A stretch of 64,000 bases of DNA, from NCBI RefSeq assembly GCF_023073715.1, contig NZ_JADPKA010000110.1:372001-436000 (forward strand), written 5' to 3'. The notes beneath the pieces are model-generated. The model saw only the letters and a program-made list of their open reading frames with translations. It was not told the origin of the DNA and did no database searches. Positions 56,805 to 64,000 of the stretch are shown piece after piece. The position numbers were made by a program, and so were the translations under genes. Each line of letters starts with the position of its first letter. Position 1 is the first letter of the stretch. This DNA comes from Bradyrhizobium sp. 164. Lineage in GTDB: Bacteria; Pseudomonadota; Alphaproteobacteria; Rhizobiales; Xanthobacteraceae.

Positions 56805-56900
56805 GTCATTCCGGGGTGCGCGTAGCGCGAACCCGGAATCTCGATGTTATTCACTCATCTCCAGATTTCGGGTTCGCCGCTTTGCGGCGCCCGGAATGAC
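56805..56900. repeat. palindromic intergenic repeat (GTCATTCCGGGG type)
   Basis: GTCATTCCGGGG...CCCGGAATGAC with inner AACCCGGAATCT/AGATTTCGGGTT pairs. It sits between dehydrogenase genes of one apparent operon. Confidence 0.8.
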
Positions 56901-56907
56901 GACAACG

Positions 56908-58035
56908 TTACGCCGCGTTCTTCTTCCGCATGCGGTCGATCAACTGGTCTTCCCAATAGGTGAGGCTGCCGAGCCCGAGCGCCATGGCGTTGGCGCGGCG
57001 GTAGTACATGTGGCAGTCGAACTCCCAGGTGAAACCCATGCCGCCGTGAACCTGGATGTTGTTCTTGGCGCAGTGCTGGAACGCCTGCGTCGCGCTGATG
57101 CGCGCGGCGGCGGCGGCTTCCGGCAATTCGGCTGCGCTGGTCGAGAGCGCCCAGGCACCGTAATAGCTGTTGGAGCGTGCCAGCGTCGCCGAGACATACA
57201 TGTCGGCGAGCATGTGCTTTACGGCCTGGAACGAGCCGATCTGCCGGCCGAAGGCGATGCGGTCGAGCGCGTAGTCGCGGCCCATTTCCAGGGCGCGGTC
57301 GGCGCCGCCTACTTGCTCGAACGCGCACAGCACCGCGGCGCGGTCGAGCACCTGGGTGAGGATGCTCCAACCCTCACCGATGCCCCCCAGCGGCTCGGCC
57401 TTACAGTCCTTGAAGGTGATCTCGGCCTGCCCACGGGTCGGATCGAGGTTGGTGAGGCTTTTCACCTCGGCGCCGCCGGCCCTGAGATCGACCAGGAACA
57501 GCGAGATGTCATTCTCACGTCCGCTCGATCCTGTGCGCGCGGCGACCACCGCGAAATTGGCGATGGCGCCGTCGGCGACCGGCTTCTTGACTCCGTTGAG
57601 CGCGCCATTCGAAGCGGCCAGCTTGACATTCTTCGGCGACGGATTGCCCTTGCCTTCGAACAGCGCCAGCGTGCCGATCGCCTCGCCCGAGGCAATAGCG
57701 GGCAACCACTTTTTCTTCTGCGCGTCACTGCCGGCGATCAGCAGCGCTTCGGCGGCGAGGTAAACAGTTGAGGAGAACGGCACCGGCGCGTTCGCGCGTC
57801 CCATTTCCTCCGCGATCACGCAGAGCTCGAGATGGCCGGCGCCCGCACCGCCGAACTCTTCCGGGATCGCGACGCCGAGAAACCCCATTTCGGCAAGGCC
57901 CTTCCACAACTCCTTGTCATAGGACGCCTTGCCGTCGAGGACGACGCGTACGGCCTTGGGCGAGCACTTTTCGGTGAGGAATTTGCGCGCTTGGTCGCGG
58001 AGCTGCTTCTGGTCGTCGGAGAAATCGAAGTTCAT
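56908..58035 (-). CDS. acyl-CoA dehydrogenase family protein, type C
   Basis: A 375-residue dehydrogenase, distinct from the tandem pair. It starts MNFDFSDDQKQLRDQARKFL. IPEEFGGAGAGHLELCVIAEEMGR is the N-terminal domain signature and AFQHCAKNNIQVHGGMGFTWE (with the QVHGGMGFT motif) marks the C-terminal family pattern. The typical FAD-site TxxxxGS region is weak (ALFEGKGNPSPKN), so it may be the non-catalytic or specialised partner in a heteromer with copies A or B. Confidence 0.92.
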   Translation of the reverse strand: MNFDFSDDQKQLRDQARKFLTEKCSPKAVRVVLDGKASYDKELWKGLAEMGFLGVAIPEEFGGAGAGHLELCVIAEEMGRANAPVPFSSTVYLAAEALLIAGSDAQKKKWLPAIASGEAIGTLALFEGKGNPSPKNVKLAASNGALNGVKKPVADGAIANFAVVAARTGSSGRENDISLFLVDLRAGGAEVKSLTNLDPTRGQAEITFKDCKAEPLGGIGEGWSILTQVLDRAAVLCAFEQVGGADRALEMGRDYALDRIAFGRQIGSFQAVKHMLADMYVSATLARSNSYYGAWALSTSAAELPEAAAAARISATQAFQHCAKNNIQVHGGMGFTWEFDCHMYYRRANAMALGLGSLTYWEDQLIDRMRKKNAA

Positions 58036-58073
58036 GGCGGGCTACCTTTTTATTCGTCGTACTCATTGAAGCC

Positions 58074-58112
58074 GTCATTCCGGACCTGGCCCTTTGGCCA
58101 TCCCGGAATGAC
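58074..58112. repeat. short palindromic intergenic repeat
   Basis: GTCATTCCGGACCTGGCC/GGCCATCCCGGAATGAC, a compact single-hairpin member of the 16685-16789 class. Confidence 0.8.
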
Positions 58113-58133
58113 GAGGTTGAGAGTGTTGCGCAT

Positions 58134-60005
58134 TCATCGCAGCACGATCACATCTTCATCCGGCTCATCCGCATAAAGCCGCTCCACCAGCGCTGCGCGG
58201 CGCTCCAAGCCGGCGCGCTGGTTGATGTAGCCCTTATCAGTGAGCTCGTTGCCGTCGATGGAGGGCGGTTCGGCCATCAGCATGGCACGCGCGATGATGC
58301 GGCTGCTGGCGCCTTCGCATTCCCGGTTGTGCGTCTCCAGCCCGCGCCTGAAGCAAGCGATCACCTCGGGGTGCCTGACCGCATCCGCAAAGCTCAGATC
58401 GGGATTGCCGACGAGTTGGCGACAAGCGTGCAGGTTCGGCCAGGCCAGCAGGCCGATAAACGGGCGATCCTGTCCCGCGACCAGCGCGTCATGCACGACG
58501 GGCGTTGCGGCCGCGATCGCATCGGTCCGGAGTGAGCCGACGTGCACGAAGGTGCCCGTAGTGAGCTTGAAATCCTCCACCACGCGCCCGGCAAAGATGA
58601 TGCCCTGCACCGGATCCTTCTCGTCGACGAAGATGCCGGCATCGCCGATGCAGTAAAAACCCTCCTCGTCAAACATCTTCTTCGTCAGCTCAGGCTGACC
58701 GAAATAGCCGGGCGTGACGTTGACGCCACGCAGGCGAAGTTCGTATTTCGAGCCGCACGGCACCATCTTCAATTCGACCCCGGGGAACGGGAGCCCGATC
58801 AGGCCGACGCGCTCGGTCTCCCAATACGTGCCGGTCGAGGTCGGCGCGGTCTCGGTCGAGCCCCAGCCGGTGTAGAACACGATGCGCTCACCGGTCGTCT
58901 TCACCGCGAGCGCCTGCATGCGATCGTAGAGATCGTCCGGCAGGCGCGCGCCGCCATAGGCCATGATCGACAGGTTCTTGAAGAACGAGCGGCACAGCGC
59001 GTCGTCCTTCTCCATCGCCGCCGCCAACGCAGCATAGCCGGCCGGCACGTTGGCGTAATAGGTCGGCGAGATCTCGCGCAAGTTTCGCAGCGTCTCTTCG
59101 AACTGGCCCGGCACCGGCCGGCCGTCATCGATATAGAGTGTGCCGCCATCGACGAGGATCGGGTGGAACGCCGCATTGCCACCCATGGTGTGGTTCCAGG
59201 GCATCCAGTCCAGCATGGTCGAGATCGGGCCGCTGGGATCCCGGGGCCGCACCTGCATCATCATCGCCGCATTGGCGCACATCATCGCTTGCGTGTTGAT
59301 GACGGCTTTTGGCATGCCGGTCGAGCCGGAGGTAAACAGCAGCTTGCCGATGGTCTGGGGCGTGATCTGTGCAACCGACGCTTCGACCTCGGCGGTCACC
59401 GGCGTTGCGGCGAGTTCGGCAAAGCCGACGCTCTTGATGCCATCGCAGGGGCGCGCGACGTGAACGACGGTAACGCCGGTGAGGTCGAGCGCCTTCAGTG
59501 CCTTTTCGAAGATCGGGCCGTCCTGCACCATCACCACGGCCGGCTGGATCAAATCGAACAGATATTTCAGCTTGACGTGATCGTGGCTCATCAGCGAGTA
59601 GGCCGGCGACACGGGAGCCGCCGGAACGCGCGCCTGCATCGCGGCCTGCGTCATCAGGGCGTGCTCGATCGAATTGCCGGAGAGGATCGTGACGGGTCGT
59701 CCCTCGAGCTTGAGGTTCAGCAGCGCTTGCGTCAGCGCATCCACGGTGCGCTTGGCTTCGCCATAGGACACTTTGCGCCATCCGCGATTCACTCCGCCGC
59801 GCTGCGCGAGCCAGATGCGCTCGGGGGCCTGTTTCGCCCATTTCGCCAGCGAAGCTGGAATGTGCTTCTCGTAAGGCTGCAGCGGAATGCGCGACTTCAG
59901 CACCACCGTGCCGTCGCCGCGGCGCTCGACGGCGATGTCGCGCGCGAGCCACTCGACCTTGCGAAAGGCGGGCTTCGTCATCACCGCCGCCGCGCTTCCA
60001 CTCAT
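58134..60005 (-). CDS. feruloyl-CoA synthase-like acyl-CoA ligase
   Basis: A 623-residue AMP-forming ligase of the feruloyl-CoA synthase type. AMP motif KLLFTSGSTGMPKAVINT (about residue 215-232), MLDWMPWNHTMGGNAAFHPIL, GWGSTETAPTSTGTYW (A5), then CIGDAGIFVDEKDPVQGIIFAGRVVEDFKLTTGTFVHV (cited by GDAGIFVDEKDP and EDFKLTTGTFV). It converts an aromatic or branched carboxylate into its CoA thioester at the expense of ATP. ATG at 60005. The neighbours supply the following beta-oxidation steps. Confidence 0.87.
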   Translation of the reverse strand: MSGSAAAVMTKPAFRKVEWLARDIAVERRGDGTVVLKSRIPLQPYEKHIPASLAKWAKQAPERIWLAQRGGVNRGWRKVSYGEAKRTVDALTQALLNLKLEGRPVTILSGNSIEHALMTQAAMQARVPAAPVSPAYSLMSHDHVKLKYLFDLIQPAVVMVQDGPIFEKALKALDLTGVTVVHVARPCDGIKSVGFAELAATPVTAEVEASVAQITPQTIGKLLFTSGSTGMPKAVINTQAMMCANAAMMMQVRPRDPSGPISTMLDWMPWNHTMGGNAAFHPILVDGGTLYIDDGRPVPGQFEETLRNLREISPTYYANVPAGYAALAAAMEKDDALCRSFFKNLSIMAYGGARLPDDLYDRMQALAVKTTGERIVFYTGWGSTETAPTSTGTYWETERVGLIGLPFPGVELKMVPCGSKYELRLRGVNVTPGYFGQPELTKKMFDEEGFYCIGDAGIFVDEKDPVQGIIFAGRVVEDFKLTTGTFVHVGSLRTDAIAAATPVVHDALVAGQDRPFIGLLAWPNLHACRQLVGNPDLSFADAVRHPEVIACFRRGLETHNRECEGASSRIIARAMLMAEPPSIDGNELTDKGYINQRAGLERRAALVERLYADEPDEDVIVLR

Positions 60006-60048
60006 TTTGCGTCTCCCGGAATTTCTTGTCCTTGGCGGATCTTTGTCT

Positions 60049-60855
60049 TTAGCGTTTGATATAGACAGGCTTTCGCTTCTCAAGGAAGGCCCTGATGCCT
60101 TCCGAAAATTCCTCGGAACGGCTGCACAGGACCTGGTTGCGGTCTTCCATTGCGATCGCAGCTTCCAGCGAACCGGCATCGACGCTCATGTTGAGACATT
60201 CCTTGGAGAGACTCAGCCCCACGGGCGAGGCCGTCATCATCGCGTTGACATAAGGCGCGGCTGCATCATCGAGCTTGTCCTCGTCGACGACCTCCGAGAC
60301 GAGCCCGACCGCGAGCGCGCGCTCGGCGCCGATGAAACGCCCCGTCAGGATCAACTCGGACGCCACCGACACCCCGACGAGCCGCGGCAGGAAATAGCTG
60401 GTGCCGATGTCGCAGCCGCCGAGGCCGAGCTTGATGAAAGCGCAATTCATGCGCGCCGATTTCGTGGCGATGCGGATGTCGGAGGCAAGCGCCAGCGCAA
60501 AGCCGCCGCCCGCCGCGGCGCCCTGCACAAGCGCTAGGATCGGCTGCGGACAGCGCCGCATCAACATCACGATGTCGGCGATGCGCCGCTGCGAATCCAG
60601 CGACTCGGTAACGCCAGGCGGCTCCTGCTGGCCGGCGCGACGAGCCATCGCGGCCTTGAGATCGAGGCCCGCGCAAAAATTCGTGCCGGCGCCGCGCAAC
60701 ACCACGACGCGCGTGTCGCGGTTGCGCTGAAGCCCCTGAAAGTAGACGTTGAGCGCATCGATCAGCGCCGGATCGAGCGCATTGAGGCTTTCAGGACGAT
60801 TCAGCGTCACCCGGTCAACGCCGTCATCATGCTCGATCAGCAGCGGTCGGGACAT
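60049..60855 (-). CDS. enoyl-CoA hydratase/isomerase family protein (crotonase)
   Basis: A 268-residue crotonase. RVTLNRPESLNALDPALIDAL is the N-terminal pattern. GAGTNFCAGLDLKAA (oxyanion hole) and GAAAGGGFALALASDIRIA, then KLGLGGCDIGTSYFLPRLVG, show a Gly/Asp instead of the usual second Glu pair, so it might be an isomerase or side-chain hydratase. ATG 60855 with GAGG upstream is chosen over 60870. It ends 43 bases before the ligase gene. Confidence 0.9.
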   Translation of the reverse strand: MSRPLLIEHDDGVDRVTLNRPESLNALDPALIDALNVYFQGLQRNRDTRVVVLRGAGTNFCAGLDLKAAMARRAGQQEPPGVTESLDSQRRIADIVMLMRRCPQPILALVQGAAAGGGFALALASDIRIATKSARMNCAFIKLGLGGCDIGTSYFLPRLVGVSVASELILTGRFIGAERALAVGLVSEVVDEDKLDDAAAPYVNAMMTASPVGLSLSKECLNMSVDAGSLEAAIAMEDRNQVLCSRSEEFSEGIRAFLEKRKPVYIKR

Positions 60856-60897
60856 GGGGGCCTCGTGCATGCGCGCGGGAGGTGCCTATTATTGTGC

Positions 60898-61026
60898 CCT
60901 CTCCCCTTGTGGGAGAGGGCATGCACGTCGGTAGCCACGAGTTCGCTCGGGTGAGGGGTCTGCGTCCGCGGATAGAGACCCCTCATCCGGCGCTTCGCGC
61001 CACCTTCTCCCACAAGGGGAGAAGGG
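60898..61026. repeat. palindromic intergenic repeat (CCTCTCCCCTTGTGGGAG type)
   Basis: CCTCTCCCCTTGTGGGAGAGG hairpin at one end and the related CTTCTCCCACAAGGGGAGAAG hairpin at the other, with CCCCTCATCC/GGTGAGGGGT in between. A widespread alphaproteobacterial form. Confidence 0.85.
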
Positions 61027-61035
61027 AAGAGAGCC

Positions 61036-61794
61036 TTACCGCGGCGCCATGCGGATGGCGCCGTCGAGACGGATGGTCTCGCCGTTCAGCATCGGGTTCT
61101 CCACGATGTGCACGGCGAGCATGCCGTATTCGTTGGCGTCGCCGAGGCGTGAGGGATGCGGCACCTGGGCGCCCAGGCTCTTGCGGGCCTCCTCGTTGAG
61201 ACCCATCAAGAGCGGCGTGAAGAACAGGCCGGGCGCGATGGTATTGACGCGGATCTTCTGGCTGGCGAGGTCGCGCGCGGCCGGCAGCGTCAGGCCGACG
61301 ACGCCGCCCTTCGAGGCCGAATAGGCGATCTGGCCGATCTGGCCTTCGTAAGCGGCGACCGAGGCTGTGTTGACGATGACGCCGCGCTCTTCGCCGATCG
61401 GCTCGATCGTGACCAGGCGCTCGGCGAACAGGCGCAGGCAGTTGAAGGTGCCGATCAGGTTGACGTTGATGATGCGGGCGAACTTTTCCAGCGGGTAAAC
61501 GCCGTCGCGGCCGACGATACGCTGCGAGCCGCCGATGCCGGCGCAGTTCATCAGTACGCGCGCCACGCCATGCGCGGCTTCTGCCTTGGCGATCGCTGCC
61601 TTGATCTGCTCTTCGCTGGTGACGTCGGCATGGAGCGCGACGCCCTTCACTTCGGCAGCAACCTTCTCGGCGTTTTCCTTGCTCTGGTCGATCACGCCGA
61701 TCTTGGCGCCCTTGGCGGCCATGGCCCGGGCGGTCGCGGCACCAAGCCCCGAACCGCCGCCGGTGATGAGAACGGCTACGTCTTTCAACTGCAT
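61036..61794 (-). CDS. SDR 3-hydroxyacyl-CoA dehydrogenase, HSD10-like
   Basis: A 252-residue SDR. Dinucleotide site LITGGGSGLGAATARAMAAKGAKIG, NCAGIGGSQRIVGRDG (NCAG), and catalytic VNTASVAAYEGQIGQIAYSASKGG (S...Y-S-A-S-K). The order and the GLFFTPLLMGL tail match the type II 3-hydroxyacyl-CoA dehydrogenase/HSD10 group. It would oxidise the 3-hydroxyacyl-CoA made by the crotonase. ATG 61794. Confidence 0.92.
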   Translation of the reverse strand: MQLKDVAVLITGGGSGLGAATARAMAAKGAKIGVIDQSKENAEKVAAEVKGVALHADVTSEEQIKAAIAKAEAAHGVARVLMNCAGIGGSQRIVGRDGVYPLEKFARIINVNLIGTFNCLRLFAERLVTIEPIGEERGVIVNTASVAAYEGQIGQIAYSASKGGVVGLTLPAARDLASQKIRVNTIAPGLFFTPLLMGLNEEARKSLGAQVPHPSRLGDANEYGMLAVHIVENPMLNGETIRLDGAIRMAPR

Positions 61795-61847
61795 CGCTTG
61801 TACCTTTCCTTGGGCGTTTCTTCTCTGGACTTGAAAGTTCGGCCGGA

Positions 61848-62507
61848 TCACCCGGCCGCGACAGCTTCCTCGGCTTGCGCGAGGATGCCGCCGCAGATCA
61901 GCGTTTCCATGTGTTTGATGTATTGCCGGCAGACTTCGTCGGTGACCGGGCCGACCCCGGTCGCGCGCGACATCGCGTGCCGGCCGAAGAACAGATGGTC
62001 GCAGGCGCCGATCAGGCTGGTGTAGAACAGCACCGGATCGGTGGCGCGGAATTCGCCGGCTCGCTCGCCCTCGGCGAGCAGGCGGCGGTGAAAGTCGAGC
62101 AGCGGCGCCACGAAGAACTTCGAGACCTCGTCGGCGGAGCTCGCATTGGTCTCGTGCAGCAGATAATGGATCAGCCGGTTCATGTACGGGAACCGGTAAT
62201 AGGCGCGGATGATACCGCCGATGTGCAGTTTCAGCTTCGCGGTCGGTGTGATGGGCTGCGCCAGCAGGTATTCGAGATTGGACAGCTCGGTCGCGGCATC
62301 GCGCGCGAGCAGTGCCAGCAGCAGGCCGTCCTTGTTGCCGAAGTGATATTTGACCAACGCGGCGTTGGCGCCCGACTTCTGCGCGATGTCGGAGAGCGAG
62401 ATCTCGATCGAGGAGCGTTCGATCATCAGCTCGCTTGCGGCCACGAGCAATTTCTCTGCCGTGGAATTCTTCCCGCTGGGGAGCTTGGTCGGTACGCTGG
62501 TAGCCAC
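61848..62507 (-). CDS. TetR/AcrR family transcriptional regulator
   Basis: A 219-residue regulator. The HTH is in the first 55 residues (AEKLLVAASELMIERSSIEISLSDIAQKSGANAALVKYHFGNKDGLLLAL, shown by SDIAQKSGANAALVKYHFGNK). The ligand domain follows, with His/Tyr/Phe-rich helices (RLIHYLLHETNA, DHLFFGRHAMSRATG). GTG start after AGGGAT. It is divergent from the thiolase and upstream of the degradative operon, so acyl-CoA-responsive control of both is the natural inference. Confidence 0.93.
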   Translation of the reverse strand: MATSVPTKLPSGKNSTAEKLLVAASELMIERSSIEISLSDIAQKSGANAALVKYHFGNKDGLLLALLARDAATELSNLEYLLAQPITPTAKLKLHIGGIIRAYYRFPYMNRLIHYLLHETNASSADEVSKFFVAPLLDFHRRLLAEGERAGEFRATDPVLFYTSLIGACDHLFFGRHAMSRATGVGPVTDEVCRQYIKHMETLICGGILAQAEEAVAAG

Positions 62508-62570
62508 AGAGATCCCTGAACATGCCTCGTGAGGCGCGCAGATAAGCCCAAGCCGCGCCGCATCACAAGA

Positions 62571-62597
62571 GTTAATTGATCGATTGACTAAACGATC
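62571..62597. promoter_or_regulatory. candidate TetR operator
   Basis: AT-rich GTTAATTGATCGATTGACTAAACGATC in the gap between the TetR and thiolase genes. It contains near-palindromic AATTGATCGATT and GATCG-N10-CGATC. The gap is otherwise GC-rich. Confidence 0.55.
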
Positions 62598-62660
62598 TCG
62601 CGCCCCTTAAATCCCTCCCCGACAACCAACCCCAATCAAGAAATTCAGGGAGAAACCGAC

Positions 62661-63833
62661 ATGGCCGAGGCTTACATCGTCGCCGCTGCGCGTACCGCGG
62701 GCGGGCGCAAGGGGGGCCGCCTCGCCGGCTGGCATCCGGCCGATCTCGCCGCCAAGGTGCTGGACGAGCTGGTCGACCGCACCAAGGTCGATCCCGCCCA
62801 GGTCGAGGACGTGATCATGGGCTGCGTGATGCAGGTCGGCGAGCAGTCCAACAACGTCGCGCGCAATGCGGTGATGGCCTCAAAACTGCCGGAGAGCGTG
62901 CCGGGCACGTCGATCGACCGCCAGTGCGGCTCCTCGCAGCAGGCGCTGCACTTCGCCGCGCAAGCCGTGATGTCCGGTGCGATGGACGTCGTGATCGCGG
63001 CCGGCGTGGAATCGATGACGCGGGTGCCGATGGGCCTGTCGTCACAGCTCCCGGCCAAGAACGGTTTTGGCAATTACAAGAGCCCGGGCATCGAGAAGAA
63101 GTATCCCAACATCGTCTTTAGCCAGTTCACCGGCGCGGAGATGATGGCGGAGAAGTACGGCCTCTCCAAGGATGAGCTCGACGAATATTCCTACAACAGC
63201 CATCAGCGCGCGATCGCGGCCACCCAGGCCGGCCACTTCAAGAAGGAGATCGTGCCGCTCGAGATCACCCGTGCGGACGGCAGCAAGGACACCCATCACA
63301 TCGACGAGGGCATCCGCTTCGACGTCAGTCTCGACGGCATCAAGGGCGTCAAGCTGATCGCCGAGAACGGCAAGCTCACCGCGGCCAGCGCCAGCCAGAT
63401 CTGTGACGGCGCTTCCGGCGTCATGGTGGTGAACGAGCGCGGCCTTAAGCAGCTCGGCGTCAAGCCGCTCGCCCGCATCCATCACATGACCATGACGGGC
63501 GGTGATCCCGTCATCATGCTCGACGCCCCGCTGCACGCGACCAAGCGCGCGCTGGAGAAGGCCGGCATGAAAATTGGTGACATTGACCTGTTCGAGGTCA
63601 ACGAGGCCTTCGCCTCGGTGCCGACCGCGTGGCTGAAGACCACCGGCGCCGACCCGGAGCGTCTCAATGTCAACGGCGGCGCCATCGCGCTCGGCCATCC
63701 CCTCGGCGGCTCCGGCACCAAGCTGATGACCACGCTAGTCCACGCCCTGCACCAGCGCGGCAAGCGCTACGGCCTGCAGACCATGTGCGAGGGCGGCGGC
63801 ATGGCCAACGTGACGATCGTGGAGCGGCTGTAA
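62661..63833 (+). CDS. acetyl-CoA C-acyltransferase (thiolase)
   Basis: A 390-residue degradative thiolase. The nucleophilic Cys is in SIDRQCGSSQQALHF (about residue 91), the catalytic His in NGGAIALGHPLGGSGTKL (about 347) and the acid Cys in TMCEGGGMANVTI (about 377). It releases acetyl-CoA from a 3-oxoacyl-CoA, the last step of the cluster's beta-oxidation. AGGGAGAAACC before the ATG. Transcribed away from its regulator and from the rest of the set. Confidence 0.96.
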   Translation: MAEAYIVAAARTAGGRKGGRLAGWHPADLAAKVLDELVDRTKVDPAQVEDVIMGCVMQVGEQSNNVARNAVMASKLPESVPGTSIDRQCGSSQQALHFAAQAVMSGAMDVVIAAGVESMTRVPMGLSSQLPAKNGFGNYKSPGIEKKYPNIVFSQFTGAEMMAEKYGLSKDELDEYSYNSHQRAIAATQAGHFKKEIVPLEITRADGSKDTHHIDEGIRFDVSLDGIKGVKLIAENGKLTAASASQICDGASGVMVVNERGLKQLGVKPLARIHHMTMTGGDPVIMLDAPLHATKRALEKAGMKIGDIDLFEVNEAFASVPTAWLKTTGADPERLNVNGGAIALGHPLGGSGTKLMTTLVHALHQRGKRYGLQTMCEGGGMANVTIVERL

Positions 63834-63844
63834 GCCTTCGCGTG

Positions 63845-63955
63845 TCCCGGTCGCGCTGCAGCGTGAAGCGCGGCGGCGCAGAGCCGGGGCCCATGCCTCA
63901 CAGTGGACCCCGGATCAGCAGCGCACCACTGCGCGATGCGCTGCGTCCGGGGAAC
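63845..63955. repeat. palindromic intergenic repeat after thiolase
   Basis: GTCCCGG...GAGCCGGGGCCC and GGACCCCGGATC...GTCCGGGG units. Same class as 55431-55538. No gene is visible from here to the window end. Confidence 0.7.
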
Positions 63956-64000
63956 GCCACACCTAACTGAACAAGCAGAGACATGACTCACCCCTCCATC

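Noticed and set aside
58542..60059. 505-codon frame antisense to the feruloyl-CoA synthase-like gene
   Set aside because: His/Arg/Asp-rich mirror frame without a ribosome site.

Overview
This window is 64 kb of high-GC alphaproteobacterial chromosome and most resembles Bradyrhizobium. The supports are a sigma32-type promoter plus ROSE-like RNA thermometer in front of a class A small heat-shock gene, a phyR/nepR/ecfG general-stress locus, an ornithine decarboxylase/homospermidine synthase pair with a long speF-type leader, tandem DUF3551 secreted proteins, and many imperfect palindromic intergenic repeats. Genus assignment is inference from gene content. I saw no rRNA, tRNA, CRISPR array, transposase or prophage; this looks like core chromosome.

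Layout. 0-7 kb: a large membrane-anchored di-haem cytochrome c protein of the RoxA type with an unusual N-terminal domain, a lysophospholipase-like hydrolase, hsp20 under heat control, an exported esterase-like hydrolase and a secreted Pro/Ala-rich protein. 7-17 kb: gltB and gltD, an outer-membrane beta-barrel protein, and kpsF (Kdo pathway). 17-25 kb: a CMD-family gene divergent from an HxlR regulator with twin palindromic operators, an SPFH/NfeD pair, ferrochelatase, a MAPEG protein, and an overlapping set of M3 oligopeptidase, DUF1007 protein and NicO Ni/Co exporter. 25-30 kb: speF-type leader, ornithine decarboxylase, GNAT, RidA and homospermidine synthase, which together would turn ornithine into homospermidine.

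30-38 kb: a minus-strand zinc operon preceded by a perfect Zur-like palindrome. It encodes a small His-rich tail-anchored protein, ZnuC-, ZnuB- and ZnuA-like transporter parts, a CobW GTPase with a His-rich loop, and a WD40 protein, with MgtC/SapB just downstream. Two linked ArsP-like permeases and Fe-type superoxide dismutase lie upstream. 38-51 kb: GNAT, MATE, DUF2147, a cyclase-like DUF3095 protein, a small orphan ORF, a translationally overlapping acyl carrier protein/adenylate ligase/SDR set next to a second acyl-CoA synthetase, two DUF3551 proteins, htpG, an exported hypothetical protein and an NTF2-like protein. 51-54 kb: phyR facing nepR-ecfG, with overlapping EcfG-type promoters sharing one inverted repeat. 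54-64 kb: a nitroreductase and a degradative cluster of three acyl-CoA dehydrogenases, a feruloyl-CoA-synthase-like ligase, an enoyl-CoA hydratase, an HSD10-type SDR, a TetR regulator and a divergent thiolase. This cluster forms a near-complete beta-oxidation set for an aryl-propanoid or unusual acyl substrate.

Start codons were chosen by ribosome-binding sites, signal peptides and overlaps, so several differ from the longest open frame.
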